Shown here in pieces: positions 1-5,330 of a stretch of DNA of 12,354 nt (position 1 is its first letter; every line of letters starts with the position of its first letter). Source of the stretch: JAAZMF01 sp036786445 (GTDB lineage Bacteria; Bacillota; Limnochordia; DTU087). The translations under genes and the position numbers were made by a program. The notes under the pieces were generated by a model. It had not been told where the DNA came from, searched no databases, and saw only the letters and a list, made by a program, of their open reading frames with translations. The stretch lies in assembly GCA_036786445.1 (NCBI GenBank), contig DAIQRD010000076.1:1-12354 (forward strand). The letters are read 5' to 3'.

Positions 1-259
1 AGCCCCAAGGGCAGGACTAGACGGAGACTAGCTCATCAGGTTTCCTCTTCTAGCTATGAGCATCCCCAGAAAAGTATCCTGCAGTATGACACTCTATCCC
101 CTCCGGCAGGCACAGAAAGGTAGAGCGTAGCTGCTATTAGGCAGCAGCTAGAGCGTAATTATCGTTTGCGTTTAATTAGGTTCCCACTGTTTAGCGAGGC
201 ATGGGACCTCGGCTCGCTTACATTGCCACCCTTACCTGTGTCGAACCTAATTCACCCCC
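1..259 (-). ncRNA. ssrA: tmRNA (transfer-messenger RNA), 5' part, truncated by the window edge
   Basis: tmRNA enters stalled ribosomes as alanyl-tmRNA with SmpB, supplies a short reading frame and marks the unfinished protein for proteolysis. Read on the minus strand, the RNA starts at 259 with the GGGGGUG acceptor strand, followed by the GGTTCGACA motif typical of tmRNA 5' ends. A GCGAG/CTCGC stem with a TCCCA/TGGGA pairing fits pseudoknot 1. The tag frame runs from the GCA resume codon (169-167) to TAA TAG (139-134) and reads ANDNYALAAA, plus the alanine carried by the RNA itself. A GCTGCT/AGCAGC hairpin holds the stop codons in its loop. The remaining pseudoknots and the 3' CCA half should lie beyond position 1, since tmRNAs are usually about 350 nt. 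smpB ends 8 nt upstream. Identification is firm; only the 5' end is inferred, from the acceptor stem. Confidence 0.95.
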
Positions 260-267
260 ATGATTGG

Positions 268-729
268 TTAAGCGTTGCGCTCTTTCAGTACCCGTTCAAT
301 TCGACGTTTCTCGTCCCTTCTGGCGATGGACTCTCGTTTGTCATACAGCTTCTTGCCCTTACCAAGAGCCAATTCCAGTTTGGCCCTACCTCTTCGGAAA
401 TAAATCTTGAGGGGTACTAGGGTGTAGCCCTTTTCCTGGGTCTGTCCCAGTAGCCGCGTAATCTCCCTCTTGTGCATGAGGAGCTTGCGGGTCCGCTTGG
501 GATCGTGGTTGAACATATTACCATGGGTATAAGGACTTATATGCATATTATATAAGAAAAGCTCCCCATTTTCAACTGTTGCATAGGAGTCCCGCAGATT
601 AGCTCGGCCCAAACGCAGGGATTTGACTTCAGTCCCTGTCAGGACTAGGCCGGCTTCGAAAGTCTCCTCTATATGGTAATCATGACGAGCTTTGCGGTTT
701 TCGGCGATGACCTTGATCGCTTCATTCAT
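268..729 (-). CDS. smpB: SsrA-binding protein SmpB
   Basis: SmpB binds the tRNA-like domain of tmRNA, delivers it to stalled ribosomes and mimics the missing codon-anticodon pairing in the decoding site. The 153-aa product has the normal family length. It shows the N-terminal AENRKARHDYHIEETFEAG segment, the GTEVKSLR motif, the ANLRDSYA and ELFLYNMHISPY stretches, the R-K-LLMHKREI segment, and a basic C-terminal tail (KLYDKRESIARRDEKRRIERVLKERNA region) that reads the empty mRNA channel in known SmpB proteins. I chose the ATG at 729 because a GAGGA ribosome site lies 6-7 nt before it. The in-frame TTG at 741 would add four residues but has only a weak site. The tmRNA gene follows after 8 nt, so the RNA and its partner probably share a transcript. 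Confidence 0.97.
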   Translation of the reverse strand: MNEAIKVIAENRKARHDYHIEETFEAGLVLTGTEVKSLRLGRANLRDSYATVENGELFLYNMHISPYTHGNMFNHDPKRTRKLLMHKREITRLLGQTQEKGYTLVPLKIYFRRGRAKLELALGKGKKLYDKRESIARRDEKRRIERVLKERNA

Positions 730-816
730 AGTTATCCTCAATCTTTCTTCCCCGGGATAATAACACCCTACCGGGTTGACGGAGCAAACGCCAGAAGGGT
801 TAGGGGCGAAACCATG

Positions 817-846
817 TTGATAGATTTGTCCAACTGCATCTATATT
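817..846 (+). promoter_or_regulatory. Candidate promoter for the ABC transporter operon
   Basis: TTGATA (817-822) and TATATT (841-846) are 18 nt apart on the plus strand. Each hexamer has one or two departures from consensus. The -10 overlaps the -10 of the opposing smpB promoter in the sequence TATATTATA. If used, the transcript would begin near 853 and carry a leader of about 220 nt before the ATPase gene. A GATAAT closer to the gene (1011-1016) has no -35 at a proper distance, so I prefer this site, with moderate doubt. Confidence 0.45.
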
Positions 847-873
847 ATAGAGGTCAATAGCCTAGTGTGTCAA
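844..873 (-). promoter_or_regulatory. Sigma-A-type promoter of smpB (and probably ssrA)
   Basis: On the minus strand TTGACA (873-868) and TATAAT (849-844) are both perfect consensus hexamers, separated by 18 nt. Transcription would start near 837 and give a leader of about 108 nt before smpB. I saw no equally good promoter between here and tmRNA, so this one may supply both. Confidence is high as a sequence match; the start site is inferred. Confidence 0.85.
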
Positions 874-1073
874 GGATATCGACCGTCAAGGTGACCCTCT
901 ATGGACAAGCCTGACTTGCATAATTCCGGATTTTCCCAGGAAAGTCACAATCCAAAGCAAGGATACTAGCGGGAATTGTCGAATTAGATCCCACGGGGAT
1001 ACAGGTTAGTGATAATGTCGGCAAGATAGCAATGGGTTACAGGAAATATACTGAAATGGGAGGGGGAAACCAG

Positions 1074-2021
1074 ATGATCCAGACAGAAGGGCTGGTGAAG
1101 AAATTCGATAATCTCACCGCAGTAGATGATCTAAACATCCACGTGGAAAAAGGTGAGATCTACGGTTTCTTGGGCCCGAATGGCGCTGGTAAGACGACTA
1201 CCATAATGATGCTCCTGGGAATGGAGCGACCTACTTCAGGCAAGGTCAAGCTATTTGGTAAGGATCTTGCTGAGAGTTATTTCGAGATCAAGCAACGTAT
1301 TGGTGTACTCTCTGAGTTCCAATTCTTATATGAGGACATGACTGCCAAAGAGTATCTGCAGTTCTTTTCTGAATTGTACGAGGTGGAAAATCCCACGCGG
1401 AAGATCGATGAAGTGCTCGGTCGTGTGGCTCTATCGGATCGACAAAATGAGGTCTTGGGCGGATACTCCAAGGGTATGAAACAGAAATTGGGCATGGCCC
1501 GGGCCCTGATCCACGACCCCGACGTACTCATTCTAGATGAGCCGCAATCATCATTGGATCCTTACGGTATTCGCGAGATTCGGGATATCATCATGGAGGA
1601 GAATGCCAAGGGCAAGACCCTGTTCATATCTTCCCATATTCTTTCGGAAATTGAACGGACATGCCACCGTGTGGGTATCATCAATAATGGTAAGCTCTTA
1701 GCGGAAGATGATATGATCCATTTGAAACAGCGAGTAACTGATGAGATTGAGATTGTCGTAGAGCTAGAAGAGTGTACGCCTAGTATAGTGGCTGGGCTGG
1801 AGGAGTTGGATTTCATCAGTTCAGTGACAAACGAGGGGTCCCGGCTGGTGATCAAGGCTGATACCGGAGAGGATCACCGCTCTCAGATCTCCCGGGTGAT
1901 CTCCCACAATGGAGGCGTAGTTCTATCTATGGTTGCCAAGGAACTGAGCTTGGAAGAGGCCTTTGTGATTATTACGGAGCAAAACCTTTCCTTGCTGACA
2001 AAGGAGGGGCAAGCATCTTGA
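1074..2021 (+). CDS. ABC transporter ATP-binding protein
   Basis: This is the cytoplasmic motor of an ABC transporter, hydrolysing ATP to power the membrane partner encoded next. The 315-aa product has Walker A GPNGAGKT (residues 34-41), signature YSKGMKQKL (131-139), Walker B VLILDE (151-156), a D-loop SSLD and the switch His188 in ISSHIL. The usual T after LDEP is Gln158, a mild variant. About 90 residues after residue 215 form a C-terminal extension like that of CcmA/NatA-type exporters of the ABC-2 class. I chose the ATG at 1074 because AGGGGG lies 7 nt upstream and the protein then begins directly with the MIQTEGLVKKF strand usual for the family; an earlier in-frame start at 1032 lacks such a site. 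Its stop overlaps the TTG start of the permease. The substrate cannot be read from this subunit. Confidence 0.95.
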   Translation: MIQTEGLVKKFDNLTAVDDLNIHVEKGEIYGFLGPNGAGKTTTIMMLLGMERPTSGKVKLFGKDLAESYFEIKQRIGVLSEFQFLYEDMTAKEYLQFFSELYEVENPTRKIDEVLGRVALSDRQNEVLGGYSKGMKQKLGMARALIHDPDVLILDEPQSSLDPYGIREIRDIIMEENAKGKTLFISSHILSEIERTCHRVGIINNGKLLAEDDMIHLKQRVTDEIEIVVELEECTPSIVAGLEELDFISSVTNEGSRLVIKADTGEDHRSQISRVISHNGGVVLSMVAKELSLEEAFVIITEQNLSLLTKEGQAS

Positions 2022-2848
2022 GTAAAATGGCTTATAGAGCTAACGCCGTTCGTGTCATTACTCGGCGGGAGATCAAATCAACTGTGGACAATCTAGGCAT
2101 TTACGTAGCTGCATCATTGGCTTTTCTTGTAGCTATGCTCTTTGTGCGCAGCAACCTGAAAGGCGTCACAGAGAACGGGCTCATTGTGATGACTAACCCT
2201 CTCAATTATCCGCTGTTCGTAGCGGTGATTATTGGAGCTACCTATCTGGCACTGACTTCCACTATTTCCGTCAGTAGAGAGCGTGACCAAGGTACGCTGG
2301 AGGTGCTTTTCTACGGACCTGTAGATAGTACCACCTATATTCTGGCCAAATTCCTAGAGCAGTTAGTTGCTTTTTTGGGGCTAATTGCCATGTATATCGT
2401 GGTTTTCTTTGTCATTTCCAAGCTGACTAACTTTGGTTTGGATGGTAGTTTCTTTGCCATGGCCGGACTTTCGGTGCTGTTGGCCGCGTCTACTGTGGCT
2501 TTTGGTTTATTCTTGTCGACGATTTCCCGCAGTGCCCGTACTTCGGTGATCGTCCTTCTGGTGCTCTTGACTGCGTTTCTCGCCATTGACATAGTCGCCG
2601 GCATCTTGAATTCTATGTCGGCAAAAGACATGTCAGCTACCTTGATTTACACCAGAGTTGCGGTGGATATGATTAATCGGGGCCTCAAATGGATTTCACC
2701 CTTTGCATATCTTAACCGTGGCATTGTGGCCATAGGCCTGGGGAGTGCTAGTCATATCCTAGGTAGCATCGGTGCTTCTTTGCTTTATACAGTCGTCCTC
2801 TTGGCTCTAGCCATCCATTTCCTGGACAGTAGGGGGGTTCGCAAATGA
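2018..2848 (+). CDS. ABC-2 type transporter permease
   Basis: The 276-aa integral membrane protein is the likely channel partner of the preceding ATPase. I see six hydrophobic segments at about residues 28-44, 66-83, 108-135, 145-168, 174-197 and 248-270, the usual ABC-2 layout. Between the second and third lies a charged cytoplasmic stretch SVSRERDQGTLEVLFYGP, which resembles the ATPase-coupling region of NosY/GldF-like permeases. I chose TTG at 2018: AAGGAGG ends 10 nt before it, whereas the next ATG (2027) is 19 nt away. The start overlaps the ATPase stop by 4 nt (TTGA) and the gene ends in an ATGA overlap with the next one, so all three are probably translationally coupled. Export rather than import is the more common direction for this class; the cargo is unknown. 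Confidence 0.92.
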   Translation: MSKMAYRANAVRVITRREIKSTVDNLGIYVAASLAFLVAMLFVRSNLKGVTENGLIVMTNPLNYPLFVAVIIGATYLALTSTISVSRERDQGTLEVLFYGPVDSTTYILAKFLEQLVAFLGLIAMYIVVFFVISKLTNFGLDGSFFAMAGLSVLLAASTVAFGLFLSTISRSARTSVIVLLVLLTAFLAIDIVAGILNSMSAKDMSATLIYTRVAVDMINRGLKWISPFAYLNRGIVAIGLGSASHILGSIGASLLYTVVLLALAIHFLDSRGVRK

Positions 2849-4182
2849 GGAGCAAGATCTGGGTCATTACGGTTTTGGTGATCTGTACACTCTTAGCAGG
2901 TGTAAGTGTACAAGCAGCACCCCCTCAGCGGGAAAAGCAAAACGTGTACGGGATTACTCCCTGGACAGGTAAAGAGTATGGAGGTACCTTTGCGCCCAAG
3001 GGCGTTGACAAAATCCATCTTTTGGCCGGAACAGACAATGTACTCAACACATTAGAGACAGAAGTGTATTTTTGGGCCATTACCAATGAATACATGGCCA
3101 ACTGGTTTGAGAGTAAGGAAGTCGTCGACGGTAAGCTTCGCATCCTACAGGATGGAAAGGAAGTCCGCATGCTAGAGCGGGAGCCCTATGTGCATGTGTA
3201 CCCTCAGGGGTTCTATGCTGGCATCTCCGAGCTGGTGGTGGGTGATGAAGCTCACAAGAAATTCCAGGAGTATCAGGACGCTATAGACGGTTATTGGAAG
3301 GCGACTGCTGACTTCCGGGAGGAATATGCTGCCTATGAAGAGCAGATGGCTGCCATTCTTCAGGAGGTTGTGGAAACCGGCAAGACCTATGAAGAACATG
3401 AGTTGCCCACAGCTCCTGAGCAGCCCACACCGCCTATATGGTATGTAACCGGTGTGGCAGAAGCCTTCGTTGTGAACTTACCGGTGGGCGAATATGTTAT
3501 GCAGACTATCGATGGCAACGGCAATCTGGTAGAAGGCACTGAAAAGAAGCTCAAGGTCTTCGAAGAGCGACGAACTGGTGTGGGTTACCAGATCATCCCA
3601 GAAAGCAAATGGACGAGGCCGGTGCAGTCCGATGATGCCAGTCAGATTCTCTACTTGGAAGGCAAGCGGACTATGTACATGAAGGCCGTCCATGAGGCGG
3701 AGTACAATCAGCATGATTATCTGCGGATGACGAGTTTGGAGAAGCCGTTGGCTGGCAAAGGCGGAGAAAGTGCCTATATGTGGGTGCATATGGATGAAGT
3801 ACCGGACACTAGGGTGCAGGTGCTAAAAGCAGGGGAAGTCATCCAAGAGGTATCTACGAAGCCCTACTATGTTAGCCAAACTCCCGGATATGCCCTGGGC
3901 TATGACATCGTTGAGTTTGATCCGGACGCTCCTGAGCACAGTGGGCGACAGCCTAGTTTCGAAGCAGTGAAGCTAGAATTGGAGCCTGGCAGCTATCAGA
4001 TTAGAGTTGTCGATGCGGCTGGCCAAGTGCTGAAGGGTAGTGTCAGAGAAATACGCTCAGTTAACGCAGTTCCTGTGTGGCAGCTCTACCTGCTTGCGGC
4101 AATACCTTTGGTGATAGGTGTGATCGTCACCTCAAGACGTCGTGGCTTACGGCGGAAGGCTGCTAAATCCACGGCATTCTAG
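2845..4182 (+). CDS. Exported, C-terminally membrane-anchored protein of the ABC operon, with duplicated beta-rich unit
   Basis: I do not recognise a named family. The 445-aa product starts with a signal peptide (basic start, hydrophobic core 5-22, possible cleavage after VQA at 24), has a large outside part, a membrane segment at about 411-429 and a basic cytoplasmic tail (RRRGLRRKAAK). The outside part holds two related units. Unit 1 spans about 72-240 and unit 2 about 309-408; each has an aromatic Y-(F/M)-W start, an EPYVHVYPQGFY- or KPYYVSQTPGY-type middle, and ends with PVGEYVMQTIDGNGNLV or EPGSYQIRVVDAAGQVL. Unit 1 contains a charged, probably helical insert (about 134-185, rich in E, A, Y and K) followed by a Pro/Thr stretch. 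AGGGGGG lies 7 nt before the ATG, which overlaps the permease stop (ATGA). By position it is probably an outside partner or cargo-handling subunit of the transporter. That role is inference. Confidence 0.88.
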   Translation: MRSKIWVITVLVICTLLAGVSVQAAPPQREKQNVYGITPWTGKEYGGTFAPKGVDKIHLLAGTDNVLNTLETEVYFWAITNEYMANWFESKEVVDGKLRILQDGKEVRMLEREPYVHVYPQGFYAGISELVVGDEAHKKFQEYQDAIDGYWKATADFREEYAAYEEQMAAILQEVVETGKTYEEHELPTAPEQPTPPIWYVTGVAEAFVVNLPVGEYVMQTIDGNGNLVEGTEKKLKVFEERRTGVGYQIIPESKWTRPVQSDDASQILYLEGKRTMYMKAVHEAEYNQHDYLRMTSLEKPLAGKGGESAYMWVHMDEVPDTRVQVLKAGEVIQEVSTKPYYVSQTPGYALGYDIVEFDPDAPEHSGRQPSFEAVKLELEPGSYQIRVVDAAGQVLKGSVREIRSVNAVPVWQLYLLAAIPLVIGVIVTSRRRGLRRKAAKSTAF

Positions 4183-4215
4183 GGAGTAAGTCTGTAGCGA
4201 CAAATCTTGGTGAAA

Positions 4216-4242
4216 AACAGGGTGTCCCCGTGACACCCTGTT
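4216..4242 (+). terminator. Hairpin at the end of the ABC operon, probable terminator
   Basis: A perfect 11-bp inverted repeat, AACAGGGTGTC and GACACCCTGTT, flanks a 5-nt loop 34 nt after the third ABC gene. On the plus strand only GAATTT follows, so the U-tract is weak; the A-run sits on the left side, which would give a better U-tract to leftward transcription, but no minus-strand gene is near. Most likely it ends the ABC operon transcript. Confidence 0.65.
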
Positions 4243-4283
4243 GAATTTGGGGGGAGGTTCAGGCATAAGTACATCACCCAACG

Positions 4284-4289
4284 TATAAT
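4284..4289 (+). promoter_or_regulatory. Consensus -10 box upstream of the next gene
   Basis: TATAAT stands at 4284-4289, between the operon hairpin and the gene at 4356. No TTGACA-like hexamer lies 16-18 nt upstream, so this is only half of a promoter by sequence. Transcription from it would start near 4296 and give a leader of about 60 nt to the preferred start. Confidence 0.4.
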
Positions 4290-4355
4290 ACATACTCTAG
4301 AGCCACTATGCAGTGCCGGCTATTGGTCAGCATGGAATCGTTGGGGGTATGGGTC

Positions 4356-5189
4356 ATGCATGATCCGGAGTTCTGGAGGAGGTTTCGCAGATTAGGGTTG
4401 ATCACCGTCGCCTTGTGTTTAGGTTGTTGCTATCTTGCCATCGCTGTCTATACGCTGGGTCCTGGCTTCATGGATTTGGAGTCAGTTAGCGCAGTGTCAG
4501 GGTTCTTGCCGCCTACAGATAGAGGGGTGATCGAAGGCGTTGTCTGTGATGTATTGGGAAATCCGCTCCCCAGTGCCAGCGTGAAAATCCTAGACGCTAG
4601 GGTTGTCTCTGACAGGCAGGGCAGGTTTAGGGTGGAGAATGTGCCATTGGGGTCAGTGGATCTACAGATCAAGGCCCCCGGGTTTCAAGAAGCCACTGTA
4701 CAGGCCTTGGTAGAACCCGGTATTAACTACCCGCACATCAAGTATGATACCGGATTGTGGCCTAACGAGTTCTATGTGCGGTTCCATGCCTTTACCAATT
4801 CTTTGGAGGAAGCTGACACGCGGCTTCTGTTCGGCCTAGTGGAAGTAGTCAATCCCGGCAAGGACCCGATATATATAAGTCGGATAGAGGTAAAGGACCC
4901 CGCTGGACGAATCGTATGTGATTTCCTAGAATCTGTGGAGATCTTGCACCATATCAGTCAGACACATAATTTGCAGCTGGTCATAGAGCCTATTCCCGCC
5001 TATGTAATTCCACCCAGGAGTGCTGTATCATTCGAGTTGGACGCTTTGCCCAAACCCTTGCGGGGGAATTATCATCTATGGCTGGCCTATGCCAGTCCTC
5101 AAGATCACTCTCGAGGCCGCCTGGTTGCGCTCCATATTGCTGATGAAATGGACTACGATCCCGATCTTGACCCCCACACCCCCAAGTGA
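4356..5189 (+). CDS. Membrane-anchored protein with a carboxypeptidase-regulatory-like (Ig-like) domain
   Basis: The 277-aa product has a basic N-terminus (WRRFRRLG), a membrane segment at about residues 13-33 and an outside part. Residues about 57-121 (GVIEGVVCDVLGNPLPSASVKI ... SDRQGRFRVENVPLGSVDLQIKAPGFQEATV region) match the pattern of CarboxypepD_reg domains: G-x-V-x-D-x-x-G-x-P-(L/I)-x-x-A-x-V, then a G-x-F strand and a VPxG turn. Residues about 137-262 look beta-rich (FYVRFHAF, LFGLVEVVNPG, AVSFEL, NYHLWLAYA) and I do not recognise them. The end is acidic (DEMDYDPDLDP). I chose ATG 4356 because GGGGG lies 8 nt before it; in-frame ATGs at 4308 and 4332 lack a ribosome site. The ABC hairpin and a -10 box separate it from the transporter genes, so it is probably transcribed alone. 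Its function is unknown. Confidence 0.82.
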   Translation: MHDPEFWRRFRRLGLITVALCLGCCYLAIAVYTLGPGFMDLESVSAVSGFLPPTDRGVIEGVVCDVLGNPLPSASVKILDARVVSDRQGRFRVENVPLGSVDLQIKAPGFQEATVQALVEPGINYPHIKYDTGLWPNEFYVRFHAFTNSLEEADTRLLFGLVEVVNPGKDPIYISRIEVKDPAGRIVCDFLESVEILHHISQTHNLQLVIEPIPAYVIPPRSAVSFELDALPKPLRGNYHLWLAYASPQDHSRGRLVALHIADEMDYDPDLDPHTPK

Positions 5190-5221
5190 CTTCACAGAAA
5201 ACTGCTAAATTCCAGCTACAT

Positions 5222-5247
5222 GACAAGGAATACTCGCTTTTCTTGTC
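5222..5247 (+). terminator. Weak hairpin after the Ig-like-domain gene
   Basis: GACAAGGAA pairs with TTTCTTGTC (9 bp including one G-U pair) around an 8-nt loop, 33 nt after the stop of the preceding gene. No U-tract follows. It may stop or process the upstream transcript, but this is tentative. Confidence 0.3.
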
Positions 5248-5330
5248 GAAAGCAATTAGTTACCAGCCCATTCCAGGTTGTCGTGGGCTGCCTGCTGTGA
5301 TTTGCTACAGGATTCTTTGAGGGGTGAAGC

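Larger units (their letters stand above)
742..1073. other. Divergent intergenic region, no gene seen
   Basis: These 332 nt separate smpB (leftward) from the ABC operon (rightward). They hold the two overlapping divergent promoters described separately and a small ATCCC/GGGAT hairpin near 988-1000. I looked for T-box, riboswitch-like and terminator structures and for short genes with a ribosome site and found none I can support. An open frame at 673-894 runs antisense into smpB and has no ribosome site or family resemblance. Confidence 0.6.

Noticed and set aside
166..420. Plus-strand open frame of 84 codons
   Set aside because: It lies antisense to tmRNA and the smpB end, both of which are firm.
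673..894. Plus-strand open frame of 73 codons overlapping the start of smpB
   Set aside because: It is antisense to smpB and its promoter, has no ribosome site, and its product resembles nothing.
1011..1016. GATAAT as a -10 box close to the ABC operon
   Set aside because: No -35 hexamer at 16-18 nt and no proper extended -10 TG; the site near 817-846 is better.
5264..5290. Hairpin CAGCCCA/TGGGCTG in the amidase leader
   Set aside because: Seven pairs with a 13-nt open loop and no U-tract; no riboswitch or terminator pattern could be matched.
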